A stretch of 23,877 bases of DNA from Bacteroidota bacterium (GTDB lineage Bacteria > Bacteroidota > Bacteroidia > Bacteroidales > WCHB1-69). The stretch covers positions 1 to 23,877 of the forward strand of contig JAEWNB010000106.1 of assembly GCA_023392945.1 (NCBI GenBank), read 5' to 3'. Of this stretch, positions 1 through 6,902 are shown in pieces (within the stretch, counting starts at the first letter, position 1; each line of letters begins with the position of its first letter). The position numbers were made by a program, and so were the translations under genes. The notes beneath the pieces were generated by a model that did not search any database, was not told the origin of the DNA, and saw only the letters and a list, made by a program, of their open reading frames with translations.

Positions 1-40
1 CTTCATCCGGATACTGTGCCGAAAAATTTAATAGATTCAT
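1..40 (-). CDS. N-terminus of a probable IS1595/ISXO2-type transposase (cut by window edge)
   Basis: Read leftward from an ATG at 40-38, the frame gives MNLLNFSAQYPDE and then leaves the window. Starts of the form MN(L/I)xxFxxxxPDE are, from memory, common in IS1595-family (ISXO2-type) transposases, just before their N-terminal zinc-binding part. A TAnnTTTG box lies 27 nt upstream on the same strand. Only 13 codons are visible, so this rests on a short match. It fits the truncated state of the neighbouring DUF5655 gene. It could instead be another gene with a chance match. Confidence 0.4.
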   Translation of the reverse strand, partial: MNLLNFSAQYPDE

Positions 41-66
41 TTTTATTCTTTTTCTTGTTAATCCTG

Positions 67-74
67 CAAAGATA
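67..74 (-). promoter_or_regulatory. Bacteroidota-type -7 box upstream of the left-edge transposase
   Basis: TATCTTTG on the minus strand matches the TAnnTTTG consensus and ends 26 nt before the ATG at 40. I see no clear TTTG -33 box at the expected distance. Confidence 0.4.
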
Positions 75-157
75 ATCTTTTTAGGCGAAATATTGAGTAT
101 TCATTTATTGTTATTAATCCTATTAAAAAATCGCAATCAGCACCCAGTATTAAACAA

Positions 158-550
158 GTGCAACGTAAAGAAGAGTCGGATTTTAGTAAGGTTGTGAAAG
201 AAATTGAAGTATATGATGAAGATCGTTTTCTCAAAAACAAATCAGATGAAATAATTGAACTATATGAAATTTACAGAGATGCTATACTTAACCTTTCTTC
301 TGATATTGAAATTCAACCTTTAAAATGGGTGATTATGTTCAAGGCAAAGCGAAAATTTGCCTATATCGAAATTCAAAAAAAATGCTTAAAACTGTGGATA
401 AATCTAAAAACAGGGCAATTGGAAGACAGTAGAAAAATAGCAAGAGATGTTTCAACTAAAGGGCATGGAGGTAATGGGGATTATGAAATTACTATAAACG
501 ATACTGAAAACCTTGAGTATATTATGAGTTTGATAAAACAATCTTTGTAA
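158..550 (+). CDS. DUF5655-domain protein, probably missing its N-terminus
   Basis: The C-terminal half carries the DUF5655 pattern: a LKLWINLKTGQL strand, an ARDVS segment, GHxGNGDYE, then LEYIMSLIKQ at the end. In longer relatives this domain follows an N-terminal part of about 170 residues resembling a nuclease domain, which is absent here. The GTG at 158 is the only start-like codon, but the frame is open from 62 with no ATG, and the residues encoded at about 104-157 (FIVINPIKKS...) look like the linker of longer homologues. The 5' part therefore seems removed, most simply by the insertion sequence whose transposase starts leftward at 40. It may not be expressed. The domain match is good; the molecular function is unknown. 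Confidence 0.6.
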   Translation: MQRKEESDFSKVVKEIEVYDEDRFLKNKSDEIIELYEIYRDAILNLSSDIEIQPLKWVIMFKAKRKFAYIEIQKKCLKLWINLKTGQLEDSRKIARDVSTKGHGGNGDYEITINDTENLEYIMSLIKQSL

Positions 551-557
551 AATTTTT

Positions 558-713
558 GTATCAAATAGTATAAAAATCAACGATAAGAAAATTTATGCAG
601 TTCAATGTATACATCCTTCTGATAGGGGAATTCACGCTAAAAGGAATCAGGATTTTTATGATAATTTATTACCAGAAATTAATAAATACCTTAGAAAAGC
701 TTTCAAAATTTAA
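558..713 (+). pseudogene. Orphan 3' gene fragment (about 51 codons)
   Basis: Just after the DUF5655 stop, and in a different frame, a stretch reads like the end of a real protein: IYAVQCIHPSDRGI..., then charged helices ending NKYLRKAFKI and TAA. It has no start codon and no upstream part, so it looks like the remnant of a gene lost by deletion. I do not recognise the family. Confidence 0.35.
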
Positions 714-1010
714 TAGTTGGTAACTGCAGCTAAGCTTTATGGCGAGTGAAGAATCAACTTGAAATTTTTTCTTCACCCCACTATTTTTGAATGTGGACAG
801 TCATGCGCCCCCCAATCCGCTGCTCCGCCATGCCGCAAAATGTTACCTAATATAATAAAATGACGCCGCAGACAATTTACTACTTTTAGACAAAAAAATA
901 AAAACGAAATAATGAACAACCCACATACAAAACAAATGTAATTTTGGTGATGACACCGTACTATATTTCGGCAGCATTTATGTTTTGCTGCCAATTTATA
1001 GTTTTTTTAT
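714..1010. other. Non-coding gap upstream of the abiE-like genes
   Basis: About 300 bases with no convincing gene on either strand. It holds an 8-bp inverted repeat, GTGAAGAA (746-753) with TTCTTCAC (769-776), that could form a hairpin, a locally GC-richer patch at about 805-840, and the palindrome at 970-992 described separately. Confidence 0.5.
970..992. repeat. 23-bp palindrome, copy 1 (operator candidate for the abiE-like pair)
   Basis: GGCAGCA (970-976) and TGCTGCC (986-992) are perfect inverted 7-mers separated by 9 nt. The right arm runs on into AATTTATAG. The element overlaps the expected -33 region of the promoter whose -7 box is at 1011-1018, a suitable place for a repressor. A second copy with the same arms and spacing lies at 1771-1793. 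AbiEi antitoxins are known to repress their own promoter through inverted repeats, so AbiEi is the natural candidate to bind here (inference). Confidence 0.55.
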
Positions 1011-1018
1011 TATATTTG
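1011..1018 (+). promoter_or_regulatory. -7 box of the abiE/type I R-M cluster
   Basis: TATATTTG is an exact TAnnTTTG match about 20 nt before the proposed start of the antitoxin frame at 1038. A TTTG at 984-987 lies inside the palindrome, but the 23-nt spacing is longer than usual. The downstream genes are so closely packed that this may drive all of them. Confidence 0.5.
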
Positions 1019-1037
1019 CATTTTAATTTTTTACACT

Positions 1038-1784
1038 ATCGCAACAGATAAATTAAATATTGAACAACTTAAAGAATATTTCAAAGACAAAGAAAACTTT
1101 GAAATCTCTGATATTGTTAAGTTCTATTTACAAAAGGAACCTGAAGTAAAAAAAACTACAATAAATTGGAGAGTATATAATTTGGTGAAATTTGGCATTT
1201 TGAATAGGATTGGAAGAGGTAAATTTGCAATTGGTAAAAACAAGTTTTTTACACCGGAAATATCTTCAAAAATAAAATCAGTCCACTCAAAGCTCAAAAA
1301 TGAATTTCCCTATTTGAGAATGTGCATTTGGAATACCTCTTCTTTAAATGAATTTATGATTCATCAGCCTGGTAGATTCTATATACTTATTGAAGTGGAT
1401 AAAGAAGCTACACAATCAGTATTCTTTTATTTAAAAGAGCATAAATTCTCTGTATTTATTGAACCCACCCAGGATTTATTTGAAAAATACTTACCTGATG
1501 AAAAAGAAACCTTTATTGTAAAAACTTTGGTTTCAGAAGCACCATTACAAACAATTAACAAGATCAGTTCGCCTACCATTGAAAAAATTCTTGTTGATAT
1601 TTTTTGCGATGATATAATATTTGCAGCTCAACAAGGTGCTGAAATGAGAACTATTTTTCAGGAAGTTTTGAAAAAATATACAGTAAATGAAAACCGTATG
1701 ATACGTTATGCAGATAGAAGAAGGAAAAAAGATAGTTTTCGTGAATATTTTTGTTCACTTTCAAATTTACGGCAGCAAAGTTGA
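1038..1784 (+). CDS. AbiEi-like antitoxin (N-terminal winged helix)
   Basis: Antitoxin and probable autorepressor of the toxin gene that follows (type IV-like AbiE pair). The N-terminal 70 residues read as a winged helix-turn-helix: LKEYFKDKENFEISDIV, then TINWRVYNLVKFGILNRIGRGKF. The rest resembles the C-terminal antitoxin region of AbiEi relatives. The first ATG/GTG/TTG-type start would be TTG at 1182, but that would delete most of the DNA-binding domain. The frame is open from 1002 and the homologous-looking sequence begins at 1038, where the codon is ATC (IATDKLN...). I infer a start at or near 1038, giving 248 aa. Either an unusual ATC/ATT start is used, or an ATG has mutated. The stop codon lies inside the second palindrome. 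Confidence 0.65.
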   Translation: MATDKLNIEQLKEYFKDKENFEISDIVKFYLQKEPEVKKTTINWRVYNLVKFGILNRIGRGKFAIGKNKFFTPEISSKIKSVHSKLKNEFPYLRMCIWNTSSLNEFMIHQPGRFYILIEVDKEATQSVFFYLKEHKFSVFIEPTQDLFEKYLPDEKETFIVKTLVSEAPLQTINKISSPTIEKILVDIFCDDIIFAAQQGAEMRTIFQEVLKKYTVNENRMIRYADRRRKKDSFREYFCSLSNLRQQS

Positions 1785-1793
1785 AATGCTGCC
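1771..1793. repeat. 23-bp palindrome, copy 2
   Basis: GGCAGCA (1771-1777), a 9-nt spacer, then TGCTGCC (1787-1793), followed by AAATTATAG. It matches copy 1 in arms, spacer length and right flank but differs in spacer sequence. It spans the last codons of the antitoxin gene and ends 12 nt before the toxin ATG, so it could be a second operator or an mRNA hairpin tuning toxin translation. Confidence 0.55.
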
Positions 1794-1805
1794 AAATTAT
1801 AGAAT

Positions 1806-2873
1806 ATGATAGATAGAGAGAAACTAACACTTGACTGGATAAATAAGATTGCTAAAGAAAATCGGAATGCTGACAAAATACTTGTAGAAAAGGTAATTCG
1901 AGCCCTTCTGTTATTGGAAGGACTAGTGAAGCAAAAACTAACTTTTGTATTTAAAGGAGGCACTGCGCTAATGCTTCATTTAAATTCGTCGAAAAGGTTA
2001 TCAATAGATATTGATGTTATCATTCCTGAGAAACCTGAAAATTTGGATGAATTACTTGATGGAGTTGCTTCAAAACAAGGTTTTCTGAGAAAAGAATTGC
2101 AGCATCGAAATACAAATTCGAAAATTGAAAAAGCACACTATAAATTTTATTACACTCCTTTGCATAAAACCCTCAAAGAAGAAGAATATGTATTGCTTGA
2201 TATCCTTTTTGAAGAAGTACAATATAATAACTTAGTAGAACTTAAAATTAAGTCTTCATTTTTACCTGAAAAAGATTTTCCATTAACTGTTAAATCTCCA
2301 TGTTTAGCAGATATTACTGGAGATAAACTAACGGCATTTGCTCCCAACACCTCAGGAATTCCATACTATAAAGGTGACGATAGTATGAGCATGGAGATTA
2401 TAAAACAGTTATATGATATTGGGACCCTCATAGATAATGTATCGGATACAGATACAATTTCAGCCACATTTAAAAAGTTTTCTAAAAAGGAACTTGAGTA
2501 TAGGGAAATGAATAACTTATCTGAGAAAGATGTTTTAGAAGATATTTATCAAACCTCTTTATGTATTGTAACCAGAGGAGGAGATGGCAAAGGAAATTTT
2601 GAACAATTACAGCAAGGTATTCAACGTGTTTCAAGATTTATTTTCTCCGAAAGCTATCATATAGAAAAGGCAATTACCCATGCTTCAAAAGCCGCTTATA
2701 TGGCAACTTTAATAAAACATAATTCCCAAACTATTGAAAAATATAGTGACCCACTACAAATGAGAGACTGGCAGATTGACGAACCAATGAATTCAAAACT
2801 AAACCGTTTGAAAAAGTCAAATCTGGAAGCCTTTTTTTATTGGTATAAAATTTATAAATTTGAAAAAAACTAG
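1806..2873 (+). CDS. AbiEii/AbiGii-type nucleotidyltransferase toxin
   Basis: Toxin of the AbiE pair, in the nucleotidyltransferase AbiEii/AbiGii family (DUF1814-like). Visible motifs: FKGGTAL at 49-55, followed by KRLSIDID at 63-70 with the metal-binding acidic pair D68 and D70; a third acidic position in LLDILFEE (D132); and the DKLTAF plus NTSGIPY segment at 173-187 with the conserved lysine. At 355 aa it has the length of bacterial AbiEii-like proteins and looks intact. Family members block growth by transferring nucleotides to RNA targets such as tRNA and act in phage abortive infection. The substrate here is unknown. It starts 21 nt after the antitoxin stop, and its own stop is only 5 nt before the hsdMS start. 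Confidence 0.85.
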   Translation: MIDREKLTLDWINKIAKENRNADKILVEKVIRALLLLEGLVKQKLTFVFKGGTALMLHLNSSKRLSIDIDVIIPEKPENLDELLDGVASKQGFLRKELQHRNTNSKIEKAHYKFYYTPLHKTLKEEEYVLLDILFEEVQYNNLVELKIKSSFLPEKDFPLTVKSPCLADITGDKLTAFAPNTSGIPYYKGDDSMSMEIIKQLYDIGTLIDNVSDTDTISATFKKFSKKELEYREMNNLSEKDVLEDIYQTSLCIVTRGGDGKGNFEQLQQGIQRVSRFIFSESYHIEKAITHASKAAYMATLIKHNSQTIEKYSDPLQMRDWQIDEPMNSKLNRLKKSNLEAFFYWYKIYKFEKN

Positions 2874-2878
2874 TATTT

Positions 2879-5800
2879 ATGGGACGTTCAACAGTGCATT
2901 ACGCAGACAATAAAACTAATAATGCTTTAAAGTCTTTACACAACAAGCTTAGACCTGCAGGCACTCCTGTTCAGAGAGTTGAATATATTATTGAATTGCT
3001 TTTGCTTCGCATTTTTGAAACAAAAATCAAGCAAGACAGTGAATTTAAACCACTCCGGGAATTATTCTCAGCTGATTATAAATGGCAGAATCCAAAGACA
3101 GGAAAAGAAGAATCAAACGAAAATCGTTTGTTTTCTTATTTGCCAACCGTTTCAAATGACCAGATTTTATCAGAGCTTAATGATAATTTCTTTCCGTTCT
3201 ATTCAACCATTTTACAAAGTGCAAGAAAGGTTTTCAAAGGCAATTTACCTCAAAAAGTACAAGACCAATTGGTTTTGATTGAAGAAGTTTTTAGCAATTC
3301 CAATTTTACCAACAATGTAAACAGTGGAAATCTTGGTGAAGTAATCAATATTGTTGCCAATGATATTGAAGAAACCAGATTACTTAAAACTGATTTGCTT
3401 GGTGATGCCATTGAATCAGCATTAAGCGAAACAGGCGGAACAAAAGATATTGGACTTTTCCGTACTCCTGGTCATATTAGGCAATTCATGACTGCTTTAT
3501 TAGAACCTACATTTAACGATGTAATATTTGACCCTGCTTGTGGTACAGGTGGATTTCTTTTTGATGCTTTTGAATTTGTAATGCGTAGAGTTGATTCAAC
3601 AAGAGAATGGCCGGGCGAAAAAGCGCATTCCGAATTAGCTGAATGGTTTGATAATTATTTTGAAAAAAATCAAATTGAATTCCCCAGCATTGAACAAACA
3701 ACCCAATTTTACCGAAGTGGAGTAACAGGCATTGAATATCTGGGCATGATTCGCAAAATGGCGGCTATCAACTTTTATATTCGTGGTTTAAATCCTGCTA
3801 ATATTGAGCAAGGCGATTCATTGGCAAAATACCGACCTGTAACCGACCACGAAACAAAATCGATAATTCTTGCCAATCCCCCATTTGGTGCACAACGTGA
3901 CCAAGAAGCTTATCCCGATGTGTGGGGCGAATATTCTAAAGAATCCGAAACTACCATTTTGTTTGTAAAACTCATGTTTGAACACTTGAAACAAGGTGGT
4001 CAATGTGCTGTCATTGTTTCAGAAGGTTTTCATACTTGGGACCAGTTTAGTGCAAAGACATTACGCAAAATGCTCTTGGAAGAAGCCCAACTAAAAGCAG
4101 TAATTTCATTACCGCAAGGTTTATTTGTAAGCAAAAATGGTCAAGGTCCAAAAACTTCTATTCTTGTTTTTGAAAAGGGAGGAAAAACCGATTGGACCTG
4201 GTTTTACAAAGTAAACAACGATGGTTACACCATGGGGACCAACCGTAAAGAGCAAAAAGGGAACCAATTGGTTGAATGTTTAACCCTGTGGCACGAATTT
4301 GTAAAACACGGTAAAAAGCCTGAAGAAACCAAAAACCAATTTTGCATTCCTTCCGAATGGATTAAAACACTCGACCCACGAATAAAAGAAAAAATCCGCA
4401 CCGAAACCCGTGTCGATTTGGAAGCCAAAGGCAAAATTGAAAAAGTCAAGAAATCTGAAGAACTCGACAAAAAAATAAAAGCAAAAAAGATTACCGAAGC
4501 CGACAAGCAAATGGAATTAAAGGTTTATGACCAAATGCTTGAAAACCGTGTACAAAACGAAATTGCCAAACGCATTGACAAAGCCTATAATTACTCTTTC
4601 AACTTTGCTAACTATAAAAGTACGTTGAGCGAAAGCCAAATTGCAGAATGGACTGAAACATTAAAACACATACAACCCAATGGGGCAACAACACTTGACG
4701 ATGTTTATAAAAAACTTAGCAACAGCAAGCCCGAAAACATATTGCCCTACTTGCTTAAATTGAACCCAACCAATGCGTTGGAAGCAGATATTGCACGTGA
4801 ATATGTGTACAATATGGATGAAAGCATTGTGGCAGAACATAAGGAAATATACATCATTAAAGAAATTTTGAAAAGTGGTGCTAAATATCCAATGGTAAAG
4901 TTAAAAGACTTTTTGATATTAAATGAAAACAAAATAAAGCCAAACAAAAACCCTGATGTTAATTACAAAGTACTTGGTGTAAGTAATGAAATAGGTGTTT
5001 TCCTGAACGAAAAATTACAGCCGGAAGAAACCAACCAAAGTTATTTTGTAGTAGCGAAAAACGAATTTTGTTATAACCCTTACAGAATTAATGTGGGCAG
5101 TATTGCCTTAAATGCCAACGATTACGACAACCAAATTATAAGCGGGGCTTACATTGTTTTTGCATGCAAAGAAGATGAACTCAACCCAAAATATTTGGAT
5201 GCTTTATTCAAAAGCAAAGGTTTTTTGGATTATGTAAACGAAAAAGCCAATGGTGGTGTTCGTATGAACTTTAAGTTTGAATATATGGAAGCATGGGAAA
5301 TTCCTTTGCCAAACATAGATGAACAGACCACTATTGTTGCCCAAATTGATAAACAAAAAGCAATTATTGAGGGAGGCGAGAAAATTGAAAATAATTTTGA
5401 ATTTGATTTTACAAATATTTACGAATGGAGAAAAGAAAAATTATCAGAATGTTGTTATGAGCTAATTGTAGGAAATACACCAACTGGAAAAGTTAAAAAT
5501 GAGGGAGAGATAGTTTATTTAAAGGTCAATAATCTTTCGTTCGATTTATCTCTTGACTTTAAAAATGAATATTATATTGACAAAACTACTCATGAAAAAG
5601 ATTTAAAAGGTTCAAAATGTTTTGCTGGTGATGTTCTTATGAATATTGTAGGACCACCTTTAGGGAAGGTTTCAATTGTTCCAAATTATATTAAAGAATG
5701 CAATATTAATCAGGCAATTATTTGCTTTAGACCAAAAGAATATCTTGATAGTAGGTTTCTGGCTTATTCTTTACTAAAGAAATCAACTGTTAATCGATTT

Positions 5801-6049
5801 ATTGAAAACATAAGACGTTCAACTGGTCAATGGAACTTAACAAAAACGATATGCTCTGCATTTGAAATTGATTTTCCAGATATTGAAACTCAACGCCAAA
5901 TCGTATCTGAATTAGATTCTCAAATGCAGATTTTACAAGGCTTGCGTAAAATGAAGACCGAAGCCCAAAAGAAAATCAGCCAGATATTAGCTGATGTTTG
6001 GGGAGTTGATTATATAGAACTTATAAAAATGGAGGTTGAAGATGAATAA
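2879..6049 (+). CDS. Fused type I restriction-modification HsdM-HsdS protein
   Basis: A single 1056-aa protein joining the N6-adenine methyltransferase (HsdM) and specificity (HsdS) subunits. The N-terminal helical part (1-170) is followed by the SAM-binding motif DPACGTGGF at 218-226 and the catalytic NPPF at 333-336. A charged helical linker (about 500-660) leads to two target-recognition regions, about 668-870 (starting YPMVKLKDF) and 885-1050 (starting YEWRKEKLSEC). Each ends in the conserved helix typical of HsdS (IPLPNIDEQTTIVAQID; DFPDIETQRQIVSELD). It would methylate a bipartite site and guide the HsdR partner at 6902. To the eye the second recognition region is more AT-rich than the methyltransferase part, as expected if recognition domains were swapped. 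It starts 5 nt after the AbiEii stop. Confidence 0.9.
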   Translation: MGRSTVHYADNKTNNALKSLHNKLRPAGTPVQRVEYIIELLLLRIFETKIKQDSEFKPLRELFSADYKWQNPKTGKEESNENRLFSYLPTVSNDQILSELNDNFFPFYSTILQSARKVFKGNLPQKVQDQLVLIEEVFSNSNFTNNVNSGNLGEVINIVANDIEETRLLKTDLLGDAIESALSETGGTKDIGLFRTPGHIRQFMTALLEPTFNDVIFDPACGTGGFLFDAFEFVMRRVDSTREWPGEKAHSELAEWFDNYFEKNQIEFPSIEQTTQFYRSGVTGIEYLGMIRKMAAINFYIRGLNPANIEQGDSLAKYRPVTDHETKSIILANPPFGAQRDQEAYPDVWGEYSKESETTILFVKLMFEHLKQGGQCAVIVSEGFHTWDQFSAKTLRKMLLEEAQLKAVISLPQGLFVSKNGQGPKTSILVFEKGGKTDWTWFYKVNNDGYTMGTNRKEQKGNQLVECLTLWHEFVKHGKKPEETKNQFCIPSEWIKTLDPRIKEKIRTETRVDLEAKGKIEKVKKSEELDKKIKAKKITEADKQMELKVYDQMLENRVQNEIAKRIDKAYNYSFNFANYKSTLSESQIAEWTETLKHIQPNGATTLDDVYKKLSNSKPENILPYLLKLNPTNALEADIAREYVYNMDESIVAEHKEIYIIKEILKSGAKYPMVKLKDFLILNENKIKPNKNPDVNYKVLGVSNEIGVFLNEKLQPEETNQSYFVVAKNEFCYNPYRINVGSIALNANDYDNQIISGAYIVFACKEDELNPKYLDALFKSKGFLDYVNEKANGGVRMNFKFEYMEAWEIPLPNIDEQTTIVAQIDKQKAIIEGGEKIENNFEFDFTNIYEWRKEKLSECCYELIVGNTPTGKVKNEGEIVYLKVNNLSFDLSLDFKNEYYIDKTTHEKDLKGSKCFAGDVLMNIVGPPLGKVSIVPNYIKECNINQAIICFRPKEYLDSRFLAYSLLKKSTVNRFIENIRRSTGQWNLTKTICSAFEIDFPDIETQRQIVSELDSQMQILQGLRKMKTEAQKKISQILADVWGVDYIELIKMEVEDE
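6031..6035 (+). promoter_or_regulatory. Shine-Dalgarno sequence setting the start of the Bro-N gene
   Basis: GGAGG ends 6 nt before the ATG at 6042, inside the last codons of hsdMS. Strong Shine-Dalgarno sequences are rare in this window, and this one supports 6042 over the TTG at 6036. Confidence 0.55.
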
Positions 6050-6902
6050 AGAAACCGGCATAAAATTATTTGAGCAAAAACAAATCCGCACCTCGTGGAA
6101 TGAAGAGGAGGAAAAATGGTATTTTTCAATCATTGATGTAATTGAAGTGCTAACAGGAACTGACCGACCGCGTAAGTATTGGAGCGATTTAAAAGCAAAA
6201 TTAAAAAAAGAAGGAAGTGAGTTGTCCGAAAAAATCGGACAACTGAAAATGCTATCAGCAGACGGTAAACTCTACAATACCGATGTTGCCGACACCGAAA
6301 AACTGTTTCGCTTAATACAATCTATACCATCGCCCAAAGCCGAACCCTTTAAAATGTGGATAGCCAAAGTTGCCCGTGAGCGAATCGATGAAATTGAGGA
6401 TCCTGAAATAGGTATTGATAGACTTATGGAAACTTATCTGCGCAAAGGCTATTCAAAAGAATGGATAAACCAACGTCTTAAAAGTATTGAAATTCGCAAA
6501 GAATTAACTGACGAATGGGAAAACCGTGGTGTACAAAAAGGTCAGGAATTTGCCATACTTACCGATGATATTACGCAGGCATGGAGCGGTTTTACCACCA
6601 AGGAATACAAGAAGCACAAAGACTTGAAAAAAGAAAACCTGCGCGATAATATGACCAACTTGGAATTGGTATTAAATATGCTGGCAGAAGCTACTACAAC
6701 TGAAATATCGAAAGAGAAGAAACCGAAAACATTTACCGAAAACCGAAAAATAGCCAAACAAGGCGGCACCATTGCAGGTAATACGCGTAAAGAAATTGAG
6801 CAAAAAATAGGTAAAAAGGTAGTCTCAAAACTTAACGCAAAGCAATTGGAACAAAAGAGGCAAAACGATGCACTAAATGAATCCAACAAAAAAGATATAT
6901 AA
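6042..6902 (+). CDS. Bro-N / DinD-like protein inside the R-M operon
   Basis: A 286-aa protein whose first ~110 residues resemble the Bro-N domain of phage antirepressors (RTSWNEEEEKWYFSIIDVI, then RKYWSDLKAKLKKEG). The C-terminal segment GGTIAGNTRKEIEQKIGKKV resembles the end of DinD, a DNA-damage-inducible protein. The middle is helical and charged. Its ATG overlaps the hsdMS stop by 8 nt, and its stop shares one base with the hsdR start, so it is translated as part of the restriction cassette. Similar proteins occur beside type I systems in Bacteroidota (from memory), but their role there is not established. It may regulate the system or the damage response. No DNA target can be read from the sequence. 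Confidence 0.75.
   Translation: MNKETGIKLFEQKQIRTSWNEEEEKWYFSIIDVIEVLTGTDRPRKYWSDLKAKLKKEGSELSEKIGQLKMLSADGKLYNTDVADTEKLFRLIQSIPSPKAEPFKMWIAKVARERIDEIEDPEIGIDRLMETYLRKGYSKEWINQRLKSIEIRKELTDEWENRGVQKGQEFAILTDDITQAWSGFTTKEYKKHKDLKKENLRDNMTNLELVLNMLAEATTTEISKEKKPKTFTENRKIAKQGGTIAGNTRKEIEQKIGKKVVSKLNAKQLEQKRQNDALNESNKKDI

Noticed and set aside
773..994. Minus-strand open frame of 73 codons, cysteine- and histidine-rich, in the gap before abiE
   Set aside because: No recognisable domain. It runs through the palindrome at 970-992, and I see no promoter box for it.
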